NCBI GenBank assembly: GCA_016936235.1
Contig: JAFGPK010000053.1
Span: forward strand, 1 to 50,991
Source of the DNA: Candidatus Fermentibacteraceae bacterium
GTDB taxonomy: Bacteria; Fermentibacterota; Fermentibacteria; Fermentibacterales; JCC-6
DNA length: 50,991 nt
Reading direction: 5' to 3'
Shown here in pieces: positions 8,389-16,798 of this stretch. The stretch's first letter is position 1. Each line of letters begins with the position of its first letter. The notes beneath the pieces are model-generated. The model saw only the letters and a list, made by a program, of their open reading frames with translations, did no database searches and was not told the origin of the DNA. The translations under genes were made by a program, and so were the position numbers.

Positions 8389-9690
8389 ATGTCCACACTG
8401 CCCGCCGTCGCCATCGTCGGAAGGATCAACGTGGGGAAGTCCACGCTGTTCAATCGCATCGCCGGTGGACGAATAGCCATCGTTGATGAGCAGCCCGGGG
8501 TAACCAGGGACAGGAAGATGGCTCCGGCCCACTGGACCGGGCATGATTTCCTTGTGATAGATACCGGCGGGCTGGAACCGGGAAGCGGGGATGTCTTCCA
8601 GGAGAGCATCGAAAGACAGGTCGGCATGGCGCTGGACGAGGCCGACGCAGTCATCATGGTGGTGGATGTGACGGAAGGCGTGCATCCTTACGACCGAGAG
8701 GCGGCGGAACTGGTCAGACGGTCGGGCCTGCCCTTTTTCCTGGCGGTTAACAAGGTCGACAGCGATCGAACCATGGGTCTCGTCTCCGAGTTCTACTGTC
8801 TGGGGCTGGGAGAGCCATGGCCGGTGAGCGCCATGCACGGTCACGGTTCCGGGGACCTTCTGGACGAGGTTGTAGCGGTGCTGCCCTATGCAGAGGAAGA
8901 GGTCTACACGGGTCTCTCTATGGCCGTGGTTGGCAGGCCAAACGTGGGAAAGAGCTCCATCGTGAACCGGCTCTGCAAATCGGAGCGGAACATAGTCAAT
9001 GACATGCCCGGCACTACAAGGGATTCCACCGACATCATCGTGACCACCGGCGAAAGCCAGGTCCGGATAGTCGATACGGCAGGCCTCCGCAGGAGGTCCA
9101 GGAAGATGGACGATATAGAGTTCTACAGCACCGTGAGGGCATGGAAGTCCATTGCCAGGGGTGATGTGGTGCTTGTGGTGATGGACGGTTCGGAGTATCC
9201 TGTCCAGCAGGACATCCGCATCGCCGCCAAGGCCTGGGAGATGGGCAAGGGAGTGGTGATAGGAGTGAACAAGGTGGACCTCGGACTGGACAGGGAACTA
9301 TGGACCGCGAGCATCGTCCAGCGATTCAACCAGGCCAGGTTCATGCCCATTCTCTTCTTCTCCGCCCTGACCGGCCAGGGAATCGGGAAGATACTGCCCG
9401 CCATATTCGATGTGGGTGCGGTCAGGGCTTCGGAGCTTCAGACCTCCGAAGTCAACAGGGTACTCCACAAGGCGGTTGAGGAGGTGCAGCCTCCCTCGCC
9501 CCGCGGCAGGCCCGTGAAGTTCTACTACGCCACCCAGGTAGGGCACCATCCCCCCAGGTTGCTGGTTTTCGTGAACCGCCCGGAGGACATCCCGGAGAAT
9601 TACAGGCGATACCTGGAGAACAGCATAAGGGAAGTGCTGGGTATGCAGGGGGTACCCCTCAGGATCATCTACAGGAAGAGAAAGCACTGA
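8389..9690 (+). CDS. der: Ribosome biogenesis GTPase Der (EngA)
   Basis: The 433-residue protein has two tandem Era-like GTPase domains and a C-terminal KH-like domain, the hallmark of Der, which acts in 50S subunit maturation. G1 of domain 1 is GRINVGKST and of domain 2 GRPNVGKSS; G3 motifs are DTGG and DTAG; G4 motifs are NKVD in both. The Pro to Ile change in the first G1 is unusual. ATG 8389 is chosen because GGAG lies eight bases upstream; the ATG at 8371 has no ribosome site. A perfect TATAAT sits at 8346-8351 in the gap upstream but without a clear -35. plsY follows one base after the stop. Confidence 0.95.
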   Translation: MSTLPAVAIVGRINVGKSTLFNRIAGGRIAIVDEQPGVTRDRKMAPAHWTGHDFLVIDTGGLEPGSGDVFQESIERQVGMALDEADAVIMVVDVTEGVHPYDREAAELVRRSGLPFFLAVNKVDSDRTMGLVSEFYCLGLGEPWPVSAMHGHGSGDLLDEVVAVLPYAEEEVYTGLSMAVVGRPNVGKSSIVNRLCKSERNIVNDMPGTTRDSTDIIVTTGESQVRIVDTAGLRRRSRKMDDIEFYSTVRAWKSIARGDVVLVVMDGSEYPVQQDIRIAAKAWEMGKGVVIGVNKVDLGLDRELWTASIVQRFNQARFMPILFFSALTGQGIGKILPAIFDVGAVRASELQTSEVNRVLHKAVEEVQPPSPRGRPVKFYYATQVGHHPPRLLVFVNRPEDIPENYRRYLENSIREVLGMQGVPLRIIYRKRKH

Positions 9691-9691
9691 C

Positions 9692-10318
9692 ATGACGGTG
9701 TACGATCTCGCCTATCCGGCTGTGGCGTTCCTTCTGGGGTCGGTGCCGTGGTCTTTCATCATAGGCAGGATAAGGGGATTCGATATCAGGGAGTCCGGTT
9801 CCGGCAATACCGGGGCTACCAACCTGTTCCGGGTTTGCGGAAAGAGGGCGGGTCTGGCCGGGCTCCTGCTGGACGCTCTGAAGGGCGCGGTCCCGGTTCT
9901 GGCCGCCACCCGCGGTATATCCGGGCTCACCCCGCCGGTGGGCGAATGGGCGGTGTCGGCCGCAGGCATATGCGCGGTCCTGGGGCATGTGTACAGCCCG
10001 TGGCTCCGGTTCAGGGGCGGGAAGGGCGTGGCCACGACCCTTGGCGTGATACTCGTCCTCTCACCGTTCAGCGTCCTGTCCGGCCTGGCTGTGTTCATCC
10101 TGGCGCTGCTGACAACAAGGTACGTCTCACTGGGTTCCATCGCCGCCGCGGTGGCGCTGATACCATCGGTCTTCGTATTCAGGCCGGACTCACCGCCCGT
10201 GCAGATTTTCGTCTGCGCGGTGGCGGTCCTGATTCTGGTCAGGCACAGATCGAACATGGTGAGGCTCCTCAGGGGCAAGGAGAACAGGTTCAGCCTTCGG
10301 GGAGGCAAAGATGGCTAA
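9692..10318 (+). CDS. plsY: Glycerol-3-phosphate acyltransferase PlsY
   Basis: The 208-residue integral membrane protein transfers an acyl group from acyl phosphate to glycerol 3-phosphate, the first step of phospholipid synthesis. The three PlsY loop motifs are visible: SGNTGATN near residue 38, LLDALKGAVPVL near 60, and RGGKGVATT near 109. Five or so hydrophobic helices agree with the family and the length is typical. It follows der by one base and overlaps the next gene by 8 bases, so it is the probable head gene of the glycan locus or a der-plsY unit that continues into it. Confidence 0.95.
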   Translation: MTVYDLAYPAVAFLLGSVPWSFIIGRIRGFDIRESGSGNTGATNLFRVCGKRAGLAGLLLDALKGAVPVLAATRGISGLTPPVGEWAVSAAGICAVLGHVYSPWLRFRGGKGVATTLGVILVLSPFSVLSGLAVFILALLTTRYVSLGSIAAAVALIPSVFVFRPDSPPVQIFVCAVAVLILVRHRSNMVRLLRGKENRFSLRGGKDG

Positions 10319-11105
10319 CTGGAGCCCCGGACGGCTTCTGCTCCTTATGGAGAGCCTTGTATCCAAGGATCTCAAGGTCAGGTACAAGAGGTCGGTCCTG
10401 GGATTCGCCTGGTTCCTGCTGAAGCCCCTGTTCAGCATGATTGTCTACTATTTCGCCTTCACGCGGATACTGAGGTTCGGCGGCGCCATTCCTCATTTCT
10501 CCCTTTTCCTTCTCACCGGCCTGTTGCCCTGGAACTTCTTCTCCTCCTCCCTCAGTGCCTCCACCGGCAGCCTCCTTGACAATCACAGGCTCATCAGGAG
10601 CATATATTTCCCAAGGATGGCTCTCCCGGTCGCAGAAGTCGTGGCGAACCTGATACACCTTCTGCTTGCCCTTCTCGTGCTGGAGTCGGTCCTGATGATC
10701 TTCGGCCATTACCCGGGCTTCTCCATTGTCCTTGCCATTCCCGCCCTGGTGCTGTTCACCCTCATGACCGCGGGCATCGGTATGCTGCTGTCCGTGGGCA
10801 ACGTGTTCTACAGGGACGTAAAGCAGTTCGTTGAAGTGCTCCTTCTGGCCTGGTTCTACTCCTCGCCGATCATATATCCGCTTGACTCCATAGGGGTGGA
10901 CATAATCGGATCCGGGGGATTGCTGACAGCGCTCAAGTTCAACCCTGTGGCCGGTTTCATGGAGATAATGCACTCGGTATTCTACGCGGGCACCTGGCCC
11001 CCCGCATGGTGCTGGATATCACTCTGTTCCTGGTCCCTTCTGTTTCTTCTCGCCGGTGTCGCAGCCTTCCGGAAGGCGGAGCCGGTGGTCGTGAAGGAGC
11101 TTTGA
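10311..11105 (+). CDS. wzm: ABC-2 type permease for polysaccharide export (Wzm/TagG family)
   Basis: The 264-residue inner-membrane protein has about six transmembrane helices. It starts with the family hallmark of a short amphipathic N terminus followed by SKDLKVRYKRSVLGFAW, then LLTGLLPWNFFSSSLS, and ends with YSSPIIYPL and a last helix. These are typical of the Wzm, TagG and RfbA permeases that export undecaprenyl-linked glycans. The gene overlaps plsY by 8 bases and is one base from the Wzt-like ATPase, which completes the transporter. The substrate is not predictable from the permease. Confidence 0.88.
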   Translation: MANWSPGRLLLLMESLVSKDLKVRYKRSVLGFAWFLLKPLFSMIVYYFAFTRILRFGGAIPHFSLFLLTGLLPWNFFSSSLSASTGSLLDNHRLIRSIYFPRMALPVAEVVANLIHLLLALLVLESVLMIFGHYPGFSIVLAIPALVLFTLMTAGIGMLLSVGNVFYRDVKQFVEVLLLAWFYSSPIIYPLDSIGVDIIGSGGLLTALKFNPVAGFMEIMHSVFYAGTWPPAWCWISLCSWSLLFLLAGVAAFRKAEPVVVKEL

Positions 11106-11106
11106 C

Positions 11107-12303
11107 ATGGGAAAGGGAAGTATCAGGATGGACGGGGTGACGCTGGATTACAGGCTCTACCATGACAGGGCCGTCACACTTCGAGAAACGATGCTGAACC
11201 TGTTCAACAGGAAGAGCAGCACCGAGCATTTCAGGGCCCTTGACAACATCACCGTCCATATTGACCGGGGGGAGACGGTGGGCCTTGTGGGAGCCAACGG
11301 GGCCGGCAAGTCCACCATGCTGAAGATACTGGCGGGGGTCTATCGCCCGACCTCCGGTACCGCATGCACCGAGGGCAGGATAGCGTCTCTCCTCGACCTG
11401 GGAGTGGGCTTCCATCCGGACCTGACCGGCGAGGAGAACCTGATGCTGAACGGTGCGCTGCTGGGGCTGGGCCGCAGCGACATGAAGGAACTGGTTCCCG
11501 GGATAGCCGGATTCGCCCAGCTCACTCGATTCATGGACACGCCTGTCAAATACTATTCCAACGGCATGTTCATGCGCCTGGGTTTCAGCCTCGCCACCGC
11601 CGTCGACCCTGACATACTGCTCATCGACGAGGTACTGGCCGTTGGTGACGCCCAGTTCCAGGACAAGTGCTACCGACGCATCTGGGAGTTCAGGGAGAGG
11701 GGCAAGACCATAATCTTCGTGTCCCATGACATGGAGGCTGTCTCCAGGCTCTGCAGAAGGGTTATCTGGCTCAGTGAGGGAAGAGTGGTGAAGGACGGCG
11801 GTCCGGAGGAGGTGCTGTCAGGTTACCTGGAGAGTTCGCAGATAAGGAATTCCGATACCACAGCATCACCGAGGGAATGGGGAAGCAGGGAGGTATGGTT
11901 CGATGCTGTCACCATCAGGAACGGCAGAGGAGCGCCATCCAGGACCTTCCGCAGGGGGGAGAGAATGGTGGTGGACACTCTGATCAGGAGCCGTCTGCCC
12001 CATCCCGTTGAAGGAGTGATATTCGGTTTTTCCATTCACAGGAGCGATGGGGAGAGCGTCATAGCGACCAACAACCTGGAGCTGAACCAGCCCCTGCTCA
12101 GGATCGACGGGTCCGGCAGGGCCAGCATCGGAATAGACCTGGAGATCGAGGAGCCGGGGGCCTACCTGCTCGGTATCGCCCTTACCGACCCGACGGTCTC
12201 AAAGGACTACCACTGGCGGGAGTGCTTCTACCCGGTGACCCTTCTGGAGGAGAGGAAGGAACCTCCCCTGAGACTCGCCGGAGCCGTCTGGAAACAGGAA
12301 TGA
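11107..12303 (+). CDS. wzt: Polysaccharide export ABC ATPase with Wzt-like C-terminal domain
   Basis: The 398-residue protein has the nucleotide-binding domain at about 5-240: Walker A GANGAGKST at 62-70, a variant signature KYYSNGMFMRLGF, and Walker B DILLIDEVLAVGD followed by the switch histidine in FVSHD. The extra 150 residues (about 245-395) are beta-rich and end in YHWRECFYPVTL, matching the carbohydrate-binding C-terminal domain of Wzt proteins that recognise a capped glycan end. It partners with the permease just upstream. Its TGA overlaps the ATG of the next gene. Confidence 0.9.
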   Translation: MGKGSIRMDGVTLDYRLYHDRAVTLRETMLNLFNRKSSTEHFRALDNITVHIDRGETVGLVGANGAGKSTMLKILAGVYRPTSGTACTEGRIASLLDLGVGFHPDLTGEENLMLNGALLGLGRSDMKELVPGIAGFAQLTRFMDTPVKYYSNGMFMRLGFSLATAVDPDILLIDEVLAVGDAQFQDKCYRRIWEFRERGKTIIFVSHDMEAVSRLCRRVIWLSEGRVVKDGGPEEVLSGYLESSQIRNSDTTASPREWGSREVWFDAVTIRNGRGAPSRTFRRGERMVVDTLIRSRLPHPVEGVIFGFSIHRSDGESVIATNNLELNQPLLRIDGSGRASIGIDLEIEEPGAYLLGIALTDPTVSKDYHWRECFYPVTLLEERKEPPLRLAGAVWKQE

Positions 12304-13634
12304 GCTTCATTCTCAGGCACAGGTATGCGGCCCTGATAGTCGCCGTGCTCATTCCCAGGCTGGCCTGGTTCGCGCTGCTGGGAGGAACCCTTCCCGAACC
12401 CGTCCGTGACCAGGTCGTCTACATTTCCGCCGCCGGGAGGATAATCACGGGCGAAGGGCTGTCCTTCAGCAGGGAAGACGGATGGCTCAGGCACAGGATG
12501 GTGACGCAGGAATCGTTCAGGGACACCTGGGCGATGGACCCGGATTACATTTTCGGTATCATTCCTGTGGAGACCCCCACGGCGGCCATCGAGCCGGGCT
12601 ACCCCCTCATGCTGGCCTGCGTATTCTTCGTTACAGGCCCCTTCACCGGAGGCGTGTTCCTTCTCAACTGCCTTTTCGCACTCGCAGGGGCATGGGCCGT
12701 CTGGACACTGGTGTGCGAGAACTGGGGCGAGAGACAGGGAATACTCGCGGCGCTGCTCTGGTCCGTCTACCCGTACTACGTATACTACAGCGCCTACGCC
12801 ATGACGGAGACCGTGCACTTCTCGCTGCTTCCCCTGATAGCGCTTCTCACGTTCAGGGCGTGCAGGGGGCGCTGGTCAGCCCTTCTAGCAGGGGTTTCCA
12901 CGGGATTCCTGTTCCTTGTACGGAGCACGGCGTTATTCCTCCTTCCCCTGCAGACCGTATGGCTGTTCGCGAAGAGGAAATGGAGGGAAGCGCTGCTCGC
13001 GGCCTGCGGCTTCATCCTTTGCTGTATCCCGTGGGTGGTGCGCAACCAGATCCAGCTTGGCAGCCCGGTTCTGATGCCGACCAAGGGTGCCCTGAATCTG
13101 TGGATGAGGAACAATCCCGACCTTCTGGAACTTGAGGGTATAGAGATACCGGGATTCGTCCGTGAGAGCATCAGCAGGAGGGACCTGCTGGAGTATCCTT
13201 CAATGGAGGGAGCGCTGACGGAGGTTGAGAGATCGGACCTCCTTATGGAACGGGCAAGGGATTTCATTATGGCAAATCCGGTCCTGATTGCCTACCTGAC
13301 CGTTCTGAGGGCAGGCAACTTCCTTTCTCCGGCGGGAGCCACACTGGACCATCCAGCTGTGGTGCTGTCGGGTGTCCTGATATACCTTCCCATGCTTGTC
13401 CTCGGCATCATCGAGGCAGTCAGGAGAAGGAGGGACGGAAGGATCCTGTTCCTGGCCCTGACCTTCCTCCTGTACCTGGCACTGCATTCGCTGGCTCACG
13501 GAGGCGTCCGCTACCGCCTGCCGGTGGACATGGTCCTGATCGTCCTGGCCTCTCTCTTCATAGGCAGGAGAGCCGGCTGGGAAGGACCGACGGGACCCGT
13601 TATGGTGGAAGACGGGGATCGAGTGAAGGAATGA
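12300..13634 (+). CDS. GT-C family membrane glycosyltransferase (PMT/ArnT-like)
   Basis: The 444-residue protein has about ten transmembrane helices. The first periplasmic loop holds a conserved acidic residue after helix 1 (PVRDQVVYISAAG), followed by EPGYPLMLA. Later comes PWVVRNQIQLGSPV with NLWMRNNPD, a combination seen in PMT_2/GT39-like enzymes that take sugars from polyprenyl phosphate. ATG 12300 overlaps the wzt stop as ATGA. A second, related GT-C gene lies two genes downstream (14335-15774) with the same PWGLRN and NLWEYN pattern, so they are paralogues. Acceptor and sugar are unknown. Confidence 0.78.
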   Translation: MSFILRHRYAALIVAVLIPRLAWFALLGGTLPEPVRDQVVYISAAGRIITGEGLSFSREDGWLRHRMVTQESFRDTWAMDPDYIFGIIPVETPTAAIEPGYPLMLACVFFVTGPFTGGVFLLNCLFALAGAWAVWTLVCENWGERQGILAALLWSVYPYYVYYSAYAMTETVHFSLLPLIALLTFRACRGRWSALLAGVSTGFLFLVRSTALFLLPLQTVWLFAKRKWREALLAACGFILCCIPWVVRNQIQLGSPVLMPTKGALNLWMRNNPDLLELEGIEIPGFVRESISRRDLLEYPSMEGALTEVERSDLLMERARDFIMANPVLIAYLTVLRAGNFLSPAGATLDHPAVVLSGVLIYLPMLVLGIIEAVRRRRDGRILFLALTFLLYLALHSLAHGGVRYRLPVDMVLIVLASLFIGRRAGWEGPTGPVMVEDGDRVKE

Positions 13635-14353
13635 AGGTACTGGTGACAATCGATGACCTGGGCATGTCCCCCGGGATCAACGCGGCCGCCGCCGTTCTCC
13701 TTCCCACAGGCGTGGTGGGGTGCGTCAGCATCATGGCCACCGGACCGGCACTCATGGAAGCGGTGGAGATATCCATGGGGAGCCGCGCCATGGTTTCGGT
13801 ACACCTGAACTGCCTCCAGCCGCCATTCCTGACCGGTGGGGAGTTCCCCTCTTCCCACGAGACATGGTTCCTGAAGGGCCGCAGACTGGCGGGCAGGGTC
13901 AGGGAGGAATGGAGCAGGCAGATCGAGAAGCTGCTTTCCTGCGGTCTCATGGTAACCCGGCTGGACAGCCACCATCACATCCACAACGCCCCCGGGCTGC
14001 GGGACGTGACCCTGGAGCTGGCGCGTGAGTACGGGATATCCGCGGTCAGGGCCGCGGTCCTTCCTGACAGGCGAAGAAGCCTGGAGGCCCTCCTTCTGGA
14101 CTGGATGGGCAGAAGGCTTGCCGGGGCCGCGAAGTCCCGGGGTATCTCCACACCTGACGCCATGCTTGGATTCTCGGCGGCCGGGAGCATGAGCAGGGAA
14201 TACCTGGAGGAGATGGAAGAAGGAATCCGTGGGGCAGGAACCGCGGAACTGGTCACGCATCCGGCCGTTTCTCCGGAATGGTCCCTCTACCAGCCCCTGG
14301 AACTGGAACTGATGCGCTCCGATTGGTTCAGGCGATGGCTGTCCGCGCGCTGA
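13631..14353 (+). CDS. ChbG/YdjC/HpnK-like carbohydrate deacetylase
   Basis: The 240-residue product shows the YdjC fold motifs in order: IDDLGMSPGIN at the N terminus with the metal-binding Asp pair, SVHLNC (family usually GVHLNL), DSHHHIHN near residue 117 and ELVTHPAV near the C terminus. These metal ligands are complete, so it should hydrolyse N-acetyl groups from amino sugars. Its setting between two GT-C transferases points to deacetylation of a lipid-linked or nascent surface glycan, not chitin catabolism. ATG overlaps the previous stop as ATGA. The reaction is inferred from family. Confidence 0.85.
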   Translation: MKVLVTIDDLGMSPGINAAAAVLLPTGVVGCVSIMATGPALMEAVEISMGSRAMVSVHLNCLQPPFLTGGEFPSSHETWFLKGRRLAGRVREEWSRQIEKLLSCGLMVTRLDSHHHIHNAPGLRDVTLELAREYGISAVRAAVLPDRRRSLEALLLDWMGRRLAGAAKSRGISTPDAMLGFSAAGSMSREYLEEMEEGIRGAGTAELVTHPAVSPEWSLYQPLELELMRSDWFRRWLSAR

Positions 14354-15774
14354 CTCTCAGGATACTCCTGCTGGCGCTGGCGGCAAGGCTGCTGGTCTTC
14401 GCCTCCGCCACCAGGGACGTGTTCCCCGTGGGCGAGGGGAGAACCCAGGCGGACCTGGCGGTCAACATCCTGGAGGGCAACGGTTTCATGCTCTCAGAGA
14501 GCATGCTCCACCCGGAGAACGAGGCCGGGGCGCCCCTTCTCTTCAGGCGCTCCTTCGAATTCTACAGGAAGGTGGACGGTTACTACGGAGCCCTCAGGCC
14601 CGGCCGGCCCACTGTGTTCCTCGTACCGGGATACGCCCTGTTCATGGCTGGAATCTTCGGTCTTTTCGGCCCCTTCGACTACCTGGCCGTTCGGGGCGTG
14701 CAGCTGCTGCTCGGACTGATCACGGTATACATAGGACTCAGGATCGCAGGGCGGTTCCTGAAAGGCAAATACCTCGTCCTTGCCGGGCTGTTCCTCGCCC
14801 TGGATCCCTTCGAGCTCTATTACGAGGCTGTACCTGCGACACAGGCGCTGTTCTCCCTCTTCTTCCTGCTCGCGATACTGCTTTCCATGCGTCTGATGGA
14901 CGCGGCCACCCGGCGCGGCGGATACCTGCTGCGGTCAGTCCTTGCCGGTTGCGCATGGGCGGCAGCCTTCTATGTCAGACCGGTATCGCTTCCAGTCATG
15001 TCTCTGGCCGCGGTCCTGCTGTTTTTCGCTCCACTTGTGGGAAGGATCCTCGCTCGGCGCGATGGGGGTTCCTGTGAAGTTACCGGAGGTATCCTCTCGC
15101 TCAGGGGAGCCGCTTCGGCGATGACCATGCTTGGAGTGTTCGCCGTGCTCATGCTTCCCTGGGGGCTCCGCAACCAGTCCGTGACCGGGACCTTCAGGAT
15201 AATGCCCGCGCAGGGCGGGGTGAATCTATGGGAGTACAACGGAAGGATATTCACCGAGCACTTCCAGGGGGAGGCGCAGGGTGCCCTCACCCTCTACGGA
15301 GGCATCCGGAGGGAGTACATGGGCAGGCTGAACTCACCTGAACTGGCTCAGTTCCCGGAATTCACCGACGAGCCGGAATGGACGAGGGACAGTGTTCTCT
15401 ATAGCAGGAACATCCGCTTCATGATCGCCAATCCCGTACTGACCATGAGGCTCATCACGCTCCGTTTCGTGGAGATGTTCAAGCCCTTCCCGCTGAACTC
15501 GTTCTCACCGCTGTACACCCTTGCGGGACTGCTTGCCATGTTCCCCGTGCTGTTCTTCCTCTGGGGCGGCGCCGCAAGGTGCGCGTTCCACGGAGGCATA
15601 GCAGGGTTCTTCCTGTCGACCCTGGTGGCCGGGTATACCCTCATGCACCTGCTGACGGCAACGGGCACTCCTCACAGGGTCGCCATCGATTTTCCCATGG
15701 CCATCCTGGCTGTTCTGGGCCTTTCCTACTCCGTCGGGAGGTTCACCGCCTGGAGGGAACTCCGAAGTGGCTGA
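14335..15774 (+). CDS. Second GT-C family membrane glycosyltransferase
   Basis: The 479-residue protein starts at ATG 14335, overlapping the deacetylase by 19 bases; a longer in-frame reading from 14278 lies wholly inside the deacetylase. About ten transmembrane helices are seen. After helix 1 comes an acidic loop (VGEGRTQADLAVNIL), then PTVFLVPGYALFMAG, and later PWGLRNQSVTGTFR with GGVNLWEYNGRIF, matching the paralogue at 12300-13634. It is a predicted polyprenyl-phosphate-sugar-dependent transferase with a catalytic centre facing the periplasm. The start has only a weak AGG ribosome site, so coupling from the upstream gene is likely. Confidence 0.75.
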   Translation: MAVRALTLRILLLALAARLLVFASATRDVFPVGEGRTQADLAVNILEGNGFMLSESMLHPENEAGAPLLFRRSFEFYRKVDGYYGALRPGRPTVFLVPGYALFMAGIFGLFGPFDYLAVRGVQLLLGLITVYIGLRIAGRFLKGKYLVLAGLFLALDPFELYYEAVPATQALFSLFFLLAILLSMRLMDAATRRGGYLLRSVLAGCAWAAAFYVRPVSLPVMSLAAVLLFFAPLVGRILARRDGGSCEVTGGILSLRGAASAMTMLGVFAVLMLPWGLRNQSVTGTFRIMPAQGGVNLWEYNGRIFTEHFQGEAQGALTLYGGIRREYMGRLNSPELAQFPEFTDEPEWTRDSVLYSRNIRFMIANPVLTMRLITLRFVEMFKPFPLNSFSPLYTLAGLLAMFPVLFFLWGGAARCAFHGGIAGFFLSTLVAGYTLMHLLTATGTPHRVAIDFPMAILAVLGLSYSVGRFTAWRELRSG

Positions 15775-16798
15775 TGCCGTCATGCTTCTGGTGAAGACCC
15801 ATGCCTTCGGCGATGCCCTGATGTGCACGCCGGCGGTTCGGGAGCTGGTCCGGGACGGGAGGACCATCTGGGCTCTCACAGGACCTTCCGCCTCACCTGT
15901 ATGGGAGAGGGTCCAGGGTATCAGCAGGGTATTCGTGGCTCCGGTCCCCCCATCCGGGGCCGCCGACGGCATGAGGCTCCTGAAATGGACCCTGGGCATG
16001 CGCGGGGAGCTTCGCGGGACGGACAGCGCCCTTGTTTTCCAGGGCTCACCCTTCATCAGGAGGTGGGTGAGGTTTCTGACCTCTTCCAGAGTGGTTTCCT
16101 GCGGAGGGAACTCCCTTGGCTCCTGGGAGACGGTCTATCCCCTGGAGCCCGGGGAACTCGCAGGGCAGGCCTTCGCCAGGGTGGCGGGAGTGGAGGTCTC
16201 CGACTGGAGACCGGAGTTCCCGGTGAAGGAAGCCGAGATGAGATGGGCAGAGAAACTGGGCCTTCCTTTCCCCCTTTTCGCCATAGCCCCGGGTGGAGGC
16301 AGGAATCCCAGGGACACTGTGATGGAGAAGAGATGGATGCCGGAAAGGTACGCCGAGCTGGCCGGCAGGCTGTCATCCGCCGGGATCGGAACGGTACTGC
16401 TGGGAGGCGGAGACGACAGGGCCGCGGCTGCGGAGATGGCCCGATTCAGCAGCTGCGGTCTTCTGGACATGACGGGAAGGACCACCTGGGGGCAGACGGC
16501 GGCCATACTCGACCGGTGCTGCGGCTTCCTGGGAGCGGACAGCGGAACCGCGCATCTCGCGGCAGCAAGGGGGATCCCGTCGGTTGTTCTCTTCGGACCC
16601 TCATCGCCTTCGGCCCTCTACCCGGAAGGTCTGATAATTCCGGTGACGGCCTGCGTCGACTGTTCTCCGTGCTATTCCAACAGCCTCTTTCCCGGATGCA
16701 GGAATGACCGGGCCCTGTGCATGGAGTCCATTGAGCTGGAAGATGTATGGCCGGCCCTGGTCCGGGTGCTTGACAATCCGCCGGAAAGGGCCGAATGA
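15767..16798 (+). CDS. Glycosyltransferase family 9 (ADP-heptose:LPS heptosyltransferase-like)
   Basis: The 343-residue product has two Rossmann-like halves. Motifs are VKTHAFGDALMCTPAV at the N terminus, IAPGGGRNPRDTV midway, and GADSGTAHLAAARGIPSV and VVLFGPSSPSALYPEG in the nucleotide-sugar half, followed by the Cys-rich CVDCSPCYSN typical of GT9 enzymes. Members add heptose or related sugars to lipid A core. GTG 15767 follows GGAGGGA and overlaps the previous stop; ATG 15782 is an alternative. The next gene starts with an ATGA overlap. Donor sugar is inferred from the family. Confidence 0.88.
   Translation: MADAVMLLVKTHAFGDALMCTPAVRELVRDGRTIWALTGPSASPVWERVQGISRVFVAPVPPSGAADGMRLLKWTLGMRGELRGTDSALVFQGSPFIRRWVRFLTSSRVVSCGGNSLGSWETVYPLEPGELAGQAFARVAGVEVSDWRPEFPVKEAEMRWAEKLGLPFPLFAIAPGGGRNPRDTVMEKRWMPERYAELAGRLSSAGIGTVLLGGGDDRAAAAEMARFSSCGLLDMTGRTTWGQTAAILDRCCGFLGADSGTAHLAAARGIPSVVLFGPSSPSALYPEGLIIPVTACVDCSPCYSNSLFPGCRNDRALCMESIELEDVWPALVRVLDNPPERAE

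Noticed and set aside
8298-8657. N-terminal extension of the small secreted protein into the der coding region.
   Set aside because: It would overlap der on the opposite strand and hide the signal peptide; a GTG with a strong ribosome site gives the shorter protein.
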